Positions 35,469-45,541 are shown, counted from the stretch's first letter. The stretch: DNA of 64,000 nucleotides from VRUE01 sp963837695 (GCA_963837695.1 CAWINZ010000005.1:496001-560000); one strand, 5' to 3'. The notes: generated by a model from the sequence alone, not told the origin. Numbers and translations are program-made.

Positions 35469-36023
35469 TTGCCTAAGAACAGTTCAAAGCTCAAGGCGGG
35501 GTTGGTCGCAATTGCGGCGCTGACGGTCCTCGCCCTCGTACCCGCAGGGGCCAGCGCCAACTGCGGTGGCGGCGGTTTGACGCCTGCCGAAGTAGATATC
35601 TGCACTCCGACGCCGAAAGCGCGACTGCTGCCGAACGGCATGCTGATCCCGCCCAAGGCGGCTCCCGCCCGGGTCAAGGCCGTTATCTCGGCCGCCAACC
35701 GGATCCGCACCAAGCCCTACGTCTGGGGCGGCGGTCACGGCCGCTGGTGGGACCGGGGCTATGACTGCTCGGGCTCGGTCAGCTACGCCCTGCACGGCGG
35801 AGCATTCCTCGAAAGCCCGCTTCCCTCGGGCCCGATGGAGCGCTGGGGCCTGGGAGGCGAAGGGCGCTGGATCACGGTCTACGCCAACCCCGGCCACGCC
35901 TACGCGGTGATCGCCGGCTACCGCTGGGACACCTCCGGCGATTCCCAGGGCACCGGCCCACGCTGGCACGAAGAACTTCGCAGCAACGCCAGCTACGTCG
36001 CCCGTCACCCAGCGGGCTTCTAA
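35469..36023 (+). CDS. Secreted NlpC/P60-like cell-wall hydrolase
   Basis: 184 aa. TTG start at 35469, preceded by AAGGAGATC at the end of the riboswitch. Signal peptide at residues 1-33 (AGLVAIAALTVLALVPAGASA). The catalytic region has YVWGGGHGRWWDRGYDCSG, with the nucleophile cysteine in YDCSGSVSYAL, and the histidine in NPGHAYAVIAGYRW. It likely cuts peptide bonds in peptidoglycan. Control by cyclic di-AMP fits the wall role. A hairpin terminator follows. Confidence 0.88.
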   Translation: MPKNSSKLKAGLVAIAALTVLALVPAGASANCGGGGLTPAEVDICTPTPKARLLPNGMLIPPKAAPARVKAVISAANRIRTKPYVWGGGHGRWWDRGYDCSGSVSYALHGGAFLESPLPSGPMERWGLGGEGRWITVYANPGHAYAVIAGYRWDTSGDSQGTGPRWHEELRSNASYVARHPAGF

Positions 36024-36060
36024 AGACCTGGAGACACTTCGGGGCAGGGGTGTCCCGTAC

Positions 36061-36091
36061 GCCGCCTCGGCCAACTGGCCGGGGCGGCTTT
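36061..36091 (+). terminator. Rho-independent-type terminator
   Basis: GCCGCCTCGGCC and GGCCGGGGCGGC pair around an AACT loop (36061-36088), followed by TTT and a T-rich stretch. It follows the hydrolase stop at 36023. Confidence 0.65.
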
Positions 36092-36153
36092 GTCCTTGAC
36101 CTCCTGAACTACTCGGATAACGTCAGGGTGTAGCTACTCCACCTGACATCCGT

Positions 36154-37158
36154 TTGGTTAGCCTCACCAAGTACTACGGCGAGGTTCGGGCGGTTGCGGG
36201 TATCGACCTGGAGATCGAGGCCGGCGAGTTCTTCACCCTGCTCGGCCCGTCTGGCTCGGGCAAGACGACGACGCTGCGCATGATCGCCGGCTTCGAGGAC
36301 CAGAGCGGCGGCACGATCGAGTTGGCCGGACGGGACATGACCGGGGTCCCCCCATACGACCGAGCGGTCAACACGGTCTTCCAGGACTACGCGCTGTTTC
36401 CCCATATGACGGTCGGCGAGAACGTCGCCTACGGCCTGCGCATCGCCGGCGTCGCCAAGGCCGAGCGCGCACGCCGGCGGGACGAGGCGCTGGAGATGGT
36501 CCGCCTGCCCGGCTACGGCGAGCGCAAGCCGGCCGAGCTCTCCGGCGGACAGCGCCAGCGCGTCGCCCTGGCCCGCGCAATCGTCAACCGGCCCCGGGTC
36601 CTGCTGCTCGACGAGCCGCTCGGCGCGCTCGACCTGAAGCTGCGCGAGCAGATGCAGACCGAGCTGAAGGCGATCCAGGGCGACGTCGGCATCACCTTCG
36701 TCTACGTCACCCACGACCAGGACGAGGCGCTGACGATGAGCAACCGGATCGCCGTCTTCAACGAGGGCCGGATCGAGCAGGTCAGCTCGCCGATCGAGCT
36801 CTACGAGCAGCCCGAAACCGAGTTCGTCGCCGGCTTTGTCGGCGTCTCCAACCTGATCGAGCGCGACGGCTCGCGCTTCACGATCCGCCCGGAGAAGATC
36901 CAGTTACTCGACCCGGCGAGCGCGCCGAACGGCCTGCGGACCGAGCGCGGCCGGGTCGCCGAGGTCGCCTACGCGGGAATGGTGACTCGCTACACCGTCG
37001 CCCTCGAGGCCGGCGGAGAACTTCAACTCGTACGGCAAAACGTGGAGGGCGCCTCGACCGGGACGTCCGCCGAGCAGGGCAGGGAGGTGCTTGTGGGCTG
37101 GCGCCCGGAGCACACGGTCGCGGTCCGAGGAAAACCAATAGAGGAGGAATCCCCGTGA
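36154..37158 (+). CDS. potA: Spermidine/putrescine ABC transporter ATPase
   Basis: 334 aa. Walker A GPSGSGKTT, Q loop VFQDYALFPHMT, signature LSGGQRQRVALARA, Walker B VLLLDEPLGALD and switch His VTHDQDEA. The C-terminal TOBE domain (RPEKIQLLD ... GWRPEHTV) is typical of PotA. The start is TTG 36154 as no ATG/GTG in frame lies nearby upstream. GTGA overlap with the next gene. First gene of the potADBC operon; powers polyamine uptake. Confidence 0.93.
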   Translation: MVSLTKYYGEVRAVAGIDLEIEAGEFFTLLGPSGSGKTTTLRMIAGFEDQSGGTIELAGRDMTGVPPYDRAVNTVFQDYALFPHMTVGENVAYGLRIAGVAKAERARRRDEALEMVRLPGYGERKPAELSGGQRQRVALARAIVNRPRVLLLDEPLGALDLKLREQMQTELKAIQGDVGITFVYVTHDQDEALTMSNRIAVFNEGRIEQVSSPIELYEQPETEFVAGFVGVSNLIERDGSRFTIRPEKIQLLDPASAPNGLRTERGRVAEVAYAGMVTRYTVALEAGGELQLVRQNVEGASTGTSAEQGREVLVGWRPEHTVAVRGKPIEEESP

Positions 37159-38345
37159 GGAACCAGGACGCACACCCTGTACGAGCCGCGTGGCTCGTCG
37201 TCGCCGGCTTGCTTGCCTTCATGCTGCTGATCGCCGGCTGCGGCAGCAGCAGCAACAGCAGCTCGGGCGGTGAAGAACTATCCAAGCTAGGCAAGGGAGA
37301 GGGGCAGGTGAACCTGATCTCCTGGGCCGGCTACGTCGAACCGGAATGGACCAAGCAGTTCGAACAGAAGACCGGCTGCAAGGTCAACGACAAGACCGCC
37401 GGCACCTCTGACGAAATGGTCCAGCTGATGCGCACCGGGCAGTACGACGGCGTCTCGGCCTCCGGCAACGCCTCCGCCCGCCTGGTCGATGGCGGCGACG
37501 TCGCCCCGGTCAACGTCAGCCTCGTGCCCAACTACAAGACGATCTTCAGCGACCTGAAGAACCAGCCCTACAACACGTTCGACGGCACCCCCTACGGCAT
37601 CCCGCACGGCCGCGGGGCGAACCTGCTGATGTGGAACTCCGAAGACGTCAAGCCCGCCCCGACCTCCTGGGACGTCATCCTCGATCCCAAGAAGGCGGCC
37701 AAGTACAAGGGCAAGATCAGCGTCTACGACGACCCGATCTACATCGCCGACGCCGCCGTGTATCTCAAGGCGCACCAGCCGGAACTGGGGATCGAAAACC
37801 CCTACGAGCTGAACGAAGAACAGTTCGAAGCGGCGGTCAACCTACTCAAGGAACAGCGCCCCTACGTCGGCGAATACTGGGGCGAAGCCGCCAAGCAGAT
37901 CCAGGCCTTCGCCAGCGGCGACAGCCAGGTCGGCACCACCTGGCAGTACCAGTACTTCGAACTGGAAGGCGCCGGCAAGCCCGTCGCGGCAAGCCCGGCG
38001 AGCCAGGGCTTCCTGCCCTCCGAGGGCGCGACCGGGTGGTCGGACACCTGGATGATCAGCTCCGAAGCCAAGCACCCGAATTGCATGTACATGTGGATGG
38101 ACTGGATCGTCTCGCCGCAGGCGAACGCCGAAGTGGCCGAATTCTTCGGCGAGGCGCCGGCCCAGAGCCTGGCCTGCGAACACACCGCGGAAAAGGATTT
38201 CTGCGCCAAATACCACGCCGAAAACCCGGCCTTCTGGAAGCGCGTCTACTACTGGGAAACGCCGCTGGCCGACTGCGGCAACGGCGAAGAAGACTGCAAG
38301 AACTACAACGACTGGGTCCAGGCCTGGACCTCGATAAAGGGTTGA
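37155..38345 (+). CDS. potD: Polyamine-binding lipoprotein
   Basis: 396 aa. The lipobox LLIAGC gives a lipid anchor at residue 34 or so, followed by a Ser-rich linker. The periplasmic-binding fold of the PotD/PotF type is seen: NLISWAGYVEPEWTKQFEQK, GTSDEMVQLMRTGQYDGVS, YGIPHGRGANLLMWN, GATGWSDTWMISS. The C-terminal half is cysteine-rich (CMYMWMDW, LACEHTAEKDFCAKYH, DCGNGEEDC), suggesting extra disulfides, unusual for the family. GTG start overlaps potA. Captures polyamines outside the membrane. Confidence 0.92.
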   Translation: MRNQDAHPVRAAWLVVAGLLAFMLLIAGCGSSSNSSSGGEELSKLGKGEGQVNLISWAGYVEPEWTKQFEQKTGCKVNDKTAGTSDEMVQLMRTGQYDGVSASGNASARLVDGGDVAPVNVSLVPNYKTIFSDLKNQPYNTFDGTPYGIPHGRGANLLMWNSEDVKPAPTSWDVILDPKKAAKYKGKISVYDDPIYIADAAVYLKAHQPELGIENPYELNEEQFEAAVNLLKEQRPYVGEYWGEAAKQIQAFASGDSQVGTTWQYQYFELEGAGKPVAASPASQGFLPSEGATGWSDTWMISSEAKHPNCMYMWMDWIVSPQANAEVAEFFGEAPAQSLACEHTAEKDFCAKYHAENPAFWKRVYYWETPLADCGNGEEDCKNYNDWVQAWTSIKG

Positions 38346-39196
38346 GCAGGCGGCTCTCAACCTTCTTCAACGGGCGCCCCCGCCTCCAGGTGGGGGCGCT
38401 CCTCGCCGGCCCGGTCGGCTGGCTGGTGATCGGCTACCTGGGCTCGCTCGCCGTCCTGCTGATCGCGGGGTTCTGGACGGTCGACCCGCTCAGCGGCGAA
38501 GTCGTCCAGAGCTTCAGCCTCGAAAACTTCGAAACGCTCCTCAACGAACCGGTCTACCGCGACATCGTCGGGCGGACGGTGCTGATCGCGGCGCTCGTCA
38601 CCGTCACCGACGCCGTCCTCGCCTTCCCGATCGCCTTCTACATGGCGAAGCTGGCGAGCCGTCGCGGCAAGGCGATCCTCGTCGTCGCCGTGCTGGTACC
38701 GCTCTGGTCCAGCTACCTGGTCAAGGTGCTCTCCTGGCGGACGATGCTCTCCAGCGGCGGCGTGATCGACTGGGTGCTCGAACCGCTCGGGCTGAGTGGG
38801 CCCGGTTACGGCAATACCGCGGTCTGGCTGGTGATGAGCTACCTCTGGCTGCCGTACATGATCCTGCCGATATACGCCGGTCTGGAGCGGATCCCAAACT
38901 CGCTGATCAGCGCCTCCGAGGACCTCGGCGCGGCGCCCTTAACGACCTTTCGGCGGGTGATCCTGCCGCTCGCCTTCCCGGCGGTGATCGCCGGCTCGAT
39001 CTTCACCTTCGCCCTGACTCTCGGCGACTACATCACGCCGCGCCTGGTCTCCAACAACCAGTTCATCGGCAACGTGATCTTCAACAACATCTCCAACAAC
39101 CTGCCCCTCGCCTCGGCCCTCGCGCTCGTCCCGATCGTGGTGATGGTCGCCTACCTGATGGTTGCCCGCAAGCTGGGCGCCTTCGAGCACATCTAG
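38342..39196 (+). CDS. potB: Polyamine ABC transporter permease
   Basis: 284 aa from TTG 38342, which overlaps the potD stop. Six membrane helices; the EAA loop that contacts the ATPase is SASEDLGAAPLTTFRRVILPLAFP. Other family marks: YMAKLASRRGKAI and NNQFIGNVIFNNISNNLPLA. Longer in-frame starts would lie within potD. Partner of the permease at 39209. Confidence 0.92.
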   Translation: MSRRLSTFFNGRPRLQVGALLAGPVGWLVIGYLGSLAVLLIAGFWTVDPLSGEVVQSFSLENFETLLNEPVYRDIVGRTVLIAALVTVTDAVLAFPIAFYMAKLASRRGKAILVVAVLVPLWSSYLVKVLSWRTMLSSGGVIDWVLEPLGLSGPGYGNTAVWLVMSYLWLPYMILPIYAGLERIPNSLISASEDLGAAPLTTFRRVILPLAFPAVIAGSIFTFALTLGDYITPRLVSNNQFIGNVIFNNISNNLPLASALALVPIVVMVAYLMVARKLGAFEHI

Positions 39197-39208
39197 GACG
39201 GTGAGCAG

Positions 39209-40057
39209 ATGAGACTCTCGCGAAGATCGGCGCTCCTCCTCCGTACGGGGGTCGGCATCGGGCTCGCCTTCATCTACGTGCCGCTGATCGTGCTCGCGAT
39301 CTACGCCTTCAACTCGAGCACCATCCTCGAATGGCCGCCCCCGGGCCTGACCCTCGACTGGTTCCCGAAGGCAATCGAAAACGAATTCGCCCGCGAAGCC
39401 TTCGTCACCTCGCTCAAGGCAGGCGTGGCGGCGACCGCGATCGCGATCGTGCTCGGCACGCTCGCCTCGCTGGCGGTCGCCCGGCACCGCTTCTTCGGCC
39501 GCGAGACGATCTCCTTCCTCGTCATCTTGCCGATCGCGCTGCCGGGGATCGTCACCGGTGTCGCCCTCAGTAACACCTTCACCCAGGTGCTCGGCGTCGA
39601 CCTCAGCCTCTTCACCGTGATCGTCGGCCACGCCACCTTCTGCATCGTCGTCATCTACAACAACGTCGTCGCCCGCCTGCGCCGCGTCTCGACCTCCTTC
39701 GAGGAGGCATCAGCCGACCTCGGCGCGCACAGCTGGCAGACCTTTCGCTTCATCACCTTCCCCAACCTGAGGAGCGCGCTCGGCGCCGGCGCCCTGCTCG
39801 CCTTCGGCCTCTCCTTCGATGAGATCATCGTCACCACGTTCACGATCGGCGCCGGCGAAGAAACGCTGCCGATCTGGATCTTCCGCAACCTCTTCCGCCC
39901 CAACCAACTGCCGATCGTCAACGCGGTCGCGGTCATCGTCGTGCTGATCTCGATCGTCCCGGTCTACCTGGCCCACCGCCTCACCCGCGAGGAAGGCGGC
40001 GCAGCGACCGCCCGCGGCGGCGGCAAGGTAGAGGCCGAGGCGACGGCTGTTCCGTAG
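39209..40057 (+). CDS. potC: Polyamine ABC transporter permease
   Basis: 282 aa, six membrane helices. PotC-type start YVPLIVLAIYAFNSS; EAA loop EASADLGAHSWQTFRFITFP; LSFDEIIVTTFTIGAGEETLPIWIF is the typical PotC stretch. The C-terminus ends with a short Ala/Gly/Glu-rich tail. 12 bases after potB, so the same operon. The operon ends here; the next gene is on the other strand. Confidence 0.92.
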   Translation: MRLSRRSALLLRTGVGIGLAFIYVPLIVLAIYAFNSSTILEWPPPGLTLDWFPKAIENEFAREAFVTSLKAGVAATAIAIVLGTLASLAVARHRFFGRETISFLVILPIALPGIVTGVALSNTFTQVLGVDLSLFTVIVGHATFCIVVIYNNVVARLRRVSTSFEEASADLGAHSWQTFRFITFPNLRSALGAGALLAFGLSFDEIIVTTFTIGAGEETLPIWIFRNLFRPNQLPIVNAVAVIVVLISIVPVYLAHRLTREEGGAATARGGGKVEAEATAVP

Positions 40058-40065
40058 CGAGCCGC

Positions 40066-40479
40066 TCAGGCCGTGCGGAACGGGTTCTGCACACTCACCC
40101 CAGCGTAGTCCTGACCGTCGCTCAAGTCCTCGGAGAGGACGGTCTCGCAGCCCAGAGCGCGAGCTGCCTCGAGGATCGCGGCATCCCAGTAGGAGATTCG
40201 GAAACGGTGACGGGTCTCCAGCGCAGCAAGCAGCACCTTGGTCGTGATGTCCGCAACGGGGAAGCGTAAAAACGATTCGACCAGCTTTGCCGTCTGCTCA
40301 TGGCCAAGTGGGTCTGGGCGGCTCGCCCTGGTTGCCTGGACATAGAACTCCTGCAGAACCTGCACCGAGAGCGCCAGGTCGTGCTCGGCCAAAATGCCGC
40401 GCGCTCGCTCCGCCTTATGGGCCTCCCCCGGGTCGCGCGACACCGCGTAGAGGAGGATGTTGGTGTCAACGAATCGCAC
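40066..40479 (-). CDS. vapC: VapC-type PIN ribonuclease toxin
   Basis: 137 aa. PIN fold with the acidic metal ligands visible: D in RFVDTNILLYAV, E in VLQEFYVQA, D in SYWDAAILEAA and D in LSEDLSDGQDY. Cleaves RNA, usually tRNA or rRNA in this family. GTG 40479 is chosen because it begins VRFVDTN, the standard PIN N-terminus; it overlaps vapB by 14 bases. Paired with the ribbon-helix-helix protein at 40466. Confidence 0.9.
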   Translation of the reverse strand: MRFVDTNILLYAVSRDPGEAHKAERARGILAEHDLALSVQVLQEFYVQATRASRPDPLGHEQTAKLVESFLRFPVADITTKVLLAALETRHRFRISYWDAAILEAARALGCETVLSEDLSDGQDYAGVSVQNPFRTA

Positions 40480-40705
40480 GATCGTGGAGCTCGTCGCGGC
40501 CGAGCCGGTCAGCCCCCCGGAACTGCTCGATTTCAGCAAAGACCTGGGCTTGCAAGGTCTCTAGACGAGAGAACTCGGACTCGCACTCCTCGAGCGAACG
40601 CAGGTAGTGCGTCACCAGCGCACTGACCGAACTGCCGTCTTCAGCGGCGCGAACCCGCGCAGAGCGGTAGACATCCTCCGGAACCGAGACCGTAATATTT
40701 TTCAT
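40466..40705 (-). CDS. vapB: VapB-type ribbon-helix-helix antitoxin
   Basis: 79 aa. N-terminal ribbon-helix-helix MKNITVSVPEDVYRSARVRA; the C-terminal half (LEECESEFSRLETLQAQVFA) is the likely toxin-binding helix. ATG 40705 is preferred over the start three residues upstream. It represses its own operon in related systems; a three-fold CACAG repeat lies just upstream at 40712. Confidence 0.87.
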   Translation of the reverse strand: MKNITVSVPEDVYRSARVRAAEDGSSVSALVTHYLRSLEECESEFSRLETLQAQVFAEIEQFRGADRLGRDELHDRAIR

Positions 40706-40711
40706 GCGAGA

Positions 40712-40732
40712 CACAGTTACACAGTATCACAG
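40712..40732. promoter_or_regulatory. Probable VapB operator, three CACAG repeats
   Basis: CACAG occurs at 40712, 40720 and 40728, exactly 8 bases apart, directly upstream of vapB. Ribbon-helix-helix proteins commonly bind such short tandem sites. Confidence 0.5.
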
Positions 40733-40741
40733 CCTTCACGA

Positions 40742-41428
40742 TCACTGGCGAGCCAGGCGCTCGGCCTCTTCGGCACCGACATAGGGCGACAGGGTCAGCT
40801 CGACCAGGTCGGGGAGCAGCGACTCGAGCTGCTCGGTGCGGCCGGCGCTGATCTCGCGCACGACCAGCGAGACGATTCCGCCGACCAACGTCTCCTCGGT
40901 CGCCTCGGGGAGCGGGTGCTCGCCGCCGTGCTCGGGCCGTCCCGCCTTGAGGATTTCCATCAGCCCCTGCATCGAGTCGCGGTGACGAGCGGCGATCTTG
41001 CCGCCCGCCGCGACCGGCTCGATCATGCAGAGGCGCGCCAGCTCGGGCTCGCCGGCGAGGAAGCGCAACATCGTCGCCAGCGCCGCGCGGACCTTCTGCG
41101 GCCACTCCTCGAAGGCCTCCGCGGCGGCGCGCATCGAGGCGGCGATGTGGTCGGCGACCATCTCATAGGCGGCGAGGAAGCAGGCTTCCTTGTCGTCGAA
41201 GTGCTCGTAGAAGGTGCGGCGGGAGACCGACGCGGCTTTGGTGATGTTGGCGACGGTGGTCGCGTTGTATCCACGCTCGGCGACGGTGTCGACCAGCGCG
41301 GTGACGATCCGCTCGCGCTGGTTCTGGACGATGAACTCGCGCGGCAGTCCATGGCGCCCGGCGGGCAGGCGCGGCGAAAGGGCTGCGGCCTCTGCCCCGT
41401 CCGCGTCTTTCGCCTTCCCCTTTGCCAC
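40742..41428 (-). CDS. TetR-family regulator 1
   Basis: 228 aa. N-terminal helix-turn-helix preceded by a Pro/Arg arm (LPAGRHGLPREFIVQNQRER): GYNATTVANITKAASVSRRTFYEHFDDKEACFLAAYE. The C-terminal ligand-binding part ends VELTLSPYVGAEEAERLA. It resembles the proteins at 42158 and, less closely, 41468 and 42956, so this looks like a local paralogue array. No target gene is adjacent apart from the other regulators and vapBC. Confidence 0.9.
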   Translation of the reverse strand: MAKGKAKDADGAEAAALSPRLPAGRHGLPREFIVQNQRERIVTALVDTVAERGYNATTVANITKAASVSRRTFYEHFDDKEACFLAAYEMVADHIAASMRAAAEAFEEWPQKVRAALATMLRFLAGEPELARLCMIEPVAAGGKIAARHRDSMQGLMEILKAGRPEHGGEHPLPEATEETLVGGIVSLVVREISAGRTEQLESLLPDLVELTLSPYVGAEEAERLARQ

Positions 41429-41467
41429 GGACCGACGATACCCCAGAGGCGGGCGGCTGAGGTGTGC

Positions 41468-42085
41468 CTACCGCAGCGGCTGGACGAGCAGCTCGTCCTC
41501 GGCGGCGCGGGCGCCGAGGTAAGGCATCGTCGCCAGGTAGATCAGCTCGGGCAGGAACTCCTCGCCTCGTTCGATCGAGCCCGATTCGACTTTGCTGAGG
41601 ATCGTGCCGTAAACGGCGCCGGCGGCGATTTCCGCCGTGCAGCGCGACATCGGCCGCCCCTCGACCTCGCCGCGACCGCCGTCGAGGAAGTCGGCGATCC
41701 GCCGCATGATCCGGTCTCGGCGCGACTGGGCACCGCCGCCGACGCCGTTGACGGAGACGACGAGGAAACGGGCCCGGGCAGAGTCCTCCTGCAGGTAACG
41801 CATCGCCGCCGTCCCCGCGGCCCAGATCCGGTCGTGCCAGGCCTCACGCCCGTTGCAAGCGGCGTCGACCCGGCTGCAGAGGTCCTCCATCGCCTCGTCG
41901 TGGAGGGCGAGGAAGCAGTCCTCGAGGTCGGCGAAACAGCGATCGAAGTGGGCCCGGCTGACCTCGGCTCGGGCGCAGACCGCCTTTATGTCGACCTCGG
42001 CGAAGCCATACCCGGCGACCATCTCCACCATCGCCGCGACGATCCTCTCGCGGGCTGGATCGCGTCCTCTGCGCGGACCGCTCAC
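41468..42085 (-). CDS. TetR-family regulator 2
   Basis: 205 aa. Helix-turn-helix GFAEVDIKAVCARAEVSRAHFDRCFADLEDCFLALHDE; the second helix has HFDRCF in place of the usual TFYEHF, so its DNA contact may differ. C-terminal ELIYLATMPYLGARAAEDE is as in the neighbours. Minus strand, 39 bases upstream of regulator 1 and 72 bases downstream of regulator 3. Confidence 0.88.
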   Translation of the reverse strand: MSGPRRGRDPARERIVAAMVEMVAGYGFAEVDIKAVCARAEVSRAHFDRCFADLEDCFLALHDEAMEDLCSRVDAACNGREAWHDRIWAAGTAAMRYLQEDSARARFLVVSVNGVGGGAQSRRDRIMRRIADFLDGGRGEVEGRPMSRCTAEIAAGAVYGTILSKVESGSIERGEEFLPELIYLATMPYLGARAAEDELLVQPLR

Positions 42086-42157
42086 CTCATCCTGGCCCTG
42101 CTCCCCGCCCTGGTGTCCAATTCGCTTCGCCTCTCCGGCAAGTCACTGGTACGTGCA

Positions 42158-42844
42158 CTAAGCCGCCGCCCGGGCCTGGGCCGCCTCCGCGGCGCGCGCC
42201 GCCTCGACCTCCCCGACGTAGGGCGTCAAGGTCACCTGCAGCATCTCGGGCAACAGAGCCTTGAGATCGTCGACCTGGCCGGCAATGAGACGCTGGTGGA
42301 CCAGCCACATCAGACCGCCGACGATCGCGACCTCGAGTCCCTCCGGCAGCCGGCTCACGCGCGGGTTGTGCTCGCGACCCTCGCGCAGCTTTGGCGCGAC
42401 GCTCTCCAGCATCCCCTGGTAGCGGGCCAGCGCCGCCCCACCGGCGGCCTGGCTCTCGACGATGCAGAGCTTCGCCCGCGCTTCCTCGGCGACGACCATC
42501 TCGAGGAAGACCTCGAGGCCGGTCGAGACCTGGTCGATCCAGGACTGTTCGGGGTCGACCAACTCGGCAAAGACCTCCGCCGCCGCGGCGACGCTCTCGT
42601 CGAAGGCCGCCAGGAAGCACTCTTCCTTGTTGGCGAAGTGCTCGTAGAAGGTGACCAGGGCCACTCTCGCCGTTTTCGCGATCAGCTCGATCGTCGTCTT
42701 CTGATAGCCGCGCTCGGCGACCAGCTCGGCGGTCGCGAGCAGCATCCGCTCGCGCTGATTCTGAGAGACGAAATCGCGTGGGATCAGGTGTCTCCCCGGA
42801 GGAAGCTTCGAGAGGCGTTCCGAGAGCGACCGCGAGTCGGCCAT
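42158..42844 (-). CDS. TetR-family regulator 3
   Basis: 228 aa from ATG 42844 (an ATG at 42865 adds seven residues). The N-terminal arm LPPGRHLIPRDFVSQNQRER is nearly that of regulator 1; helix-turn-helix GYQKTTIELIAKTARVALVTFYEHFANKEECFLAAFDE; C-terminal LPEMLQVTLTPYVGEVEAAR. Clear paralogue of regulator 1. Divergent from regulator 4, with an AT-rich 90- to 110-bp shared promoter region. Confidence 0.88.
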   Translation of the reverse strand: MADSRSLSERLSKLPPGRHLIPRDFVSQNQRERMLLATAELVAERGYQKTTIELIAKTARVALVTFYEHFANKEECFLAAFDESVAAAAEVFAELVDPEQSWIDQVSTGLEVFLEMVVAEEARAKLCIVESQAAGGAALARYQGMLESVAPKLREGREHNPRVSRLPEGLEVAIVGGLMWLVHQRLIAGQVDDLKALLPEMLQVTLTPYVGEVEAARAAEAAQARAAA

Positions 42845-42907
42845 TCCAAGACGGTACCAAAACATATATCTGATGTCTACTTCCCTTTTCTACAGAAAAC
42901 ATTGCGT

Positions 42908-42945
42908 TCTAGGCAACCTTGTTTCTAAAAGCTGCTATACCTAGA
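42908..42945. promoter_or_regulatory. Divergent promoter region with inverted repeat
   Basis: The inverted repeat TCTAGG (42908-42913) and CCTAGA (42940-42945) surrounds an AT-rich stretch; TATACC at 42936-42941 may be the -10 box of the plus-strand regulator at 42956. Probable operator for one or both divergent TetR proteins. Confidence 0.4.
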
Positions 42946-42955
42946 CAAAAGGCTT

Positions 42956-43657
42956 ATGTTTTCGGATATCGACAGCGGCTCGATAATCGCCTTCCCGGGC
43001 TCGCGCGGGCGGCGGCCCCCCAGGGAGCGGATCCTGACCGCGATGCTCGTCGTCAGCGGCGAGTTGGACTTCGAGCGGGTCGCCGTCCGGCACGTGATCG
43101 AACGCGCGCAGACCAGCCGCGCGACCTTCTACAAGCACTTCATCGATCGCGAGGACTGCTTCGCGCAGGCCTACGGCGACACCGGCGAGTGGGTCTACCG
43201 GCGCATGATCGGCGCCGCCAAGCGCCAGCCCTCCTGGCGCGAGGGCCTGCGCGCGGCGCTGGCCGAGCTGCTCGAGTTCTGCGCCAACCAGCCGGCGATC
43301 GCCAAGGCGCTGGTGGTCGAGGTGCACGCGGCGGGCGAGCGCTCGCTCGCCCAGCGGCGCGATTTGATGGAGCGCCTCTCCCGCGCACTGGACAGCGCGC
43401 GCCGCGAGAATCCCTCTCGCCATGCTCCACCTCCTATTACGTCTGACTTCATTGTAGGGGCTATCGACACGCTCTTGGCGGCCAAATTGCTCGACGGCGA
43501 TGCGGCGCGGGCGCCGGAGATGCTGCCAGGCCTGCTCCATTTCGTCGTCATGCAGTTCCTCGGCGAGAGCGCCGCCTGGGAAGAGATGACCGCCGCCCCG
43601 CTGGCCACGTGGCAGGCCCGCCGCGAAGCGGCGGCGCAGGGATCGCCGGAGCGATAG
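42956..43657 (+). CDS. TetR-family regulator 4
   Basis: 233 aa. N-terminal GSRGRRPPRERILTAMLVV; helix-turn-helix DFERVAVRHVIERAQTSRATFYKHFIDREDCFAQAY. Only plus-strand member of the group of four. The C-terminal part LLPGLLHFVVMQFLGESAAWE matches the neighbours in position. It runs toward, and is convergent with, the acyl-CoA carboxylase gene. Confidence 0.88.
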   Translation: MFSDIDSGSIIAFPGSRGRRPPRERILTAMLVVSGELDFERVAVRHVIERAQTSRATFYKHFIDREDCFAQAYGDTGEWVYRRMIGAAKRQPSWREGLRAALAELLEFCANQPAIAKALVVEVHAAGERSLAQRRDLMERLSRALDSARRENPSRHAPPPITSDFIVGAIDTLLAAKLLDGDAARAPEMLPGLLHFVVMQFLGESAAWEEMTAAPLATWQARREAAAQGSPER

Positions 43658-43670
43658 CGCCTTCCCGCTC

Positions 43671-45239
<1,569 letters not shown>

Positions 45240-45252
45240 CGGGCGCGAGAGT

Positions 45253-45462
45253 CTATGAGAAGGGCTTCTTCCGCGGCTCGGCGAGGCGATCGAGGAAGCG
45301 CTCCAGGTCCGCCTCTTCGAGGCGGGTCCCGTCCTCGGCCCGCAGCGCGACCCGCGTGCCGAAGCCCTTCTCGGCCATCGTCACCTCGACGCCCTCCACC
45401 TCGGCGACCAGCTCGGCCAACTCCGGCTCGGACTTCATCAGCGTCCTGGCTGCCTCGATCAT
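45253..45462 (-). CDS. Small protein upstream of the carboxylase gene
   Basis: 69 aa from ATG 45462; a longer version to 45573 would cross a hairpin and is less likely. MIEAARTLMKSEPELAELVAEVEGVEVTMAEKGFG looks alpha/beta and soluble. It is 13 bases upstream of the carboxylase start, the position where epsilon-type accessory subunits can occur, but I see no clear similarity to one. Function not assigned. Confidence 0.6.
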   Translation of the reverse strand: MIEAARTLMKSEPELAELVAEVEGVEVTMAEKGFGTRVALRAEDGTRLEEADLERFLDRLAEPRKKPFS

Positions 45463-45505
45463 TGGGGCCGCTTCAACCGCGGCGACCGGGTTCCTCCCCA
45501 CGCAT

Positions 45506-45541
45506 GGACGCTTGTAGCCCCTGTGGGGGGCAAAAGCGTCC
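45506..45541. repeat. Short hairpin, family D
   Basis: GGACGCTT and its complement AAGCGTCC enclose GTAGCCCC-TGT-GGGGGGCAA. The apex TTGTAGCCCC/GGGGGGCAAA resembles the one at 59401. It lies in the gap between the divergent genes at 45462 and 45593. Confidence 0.6.
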
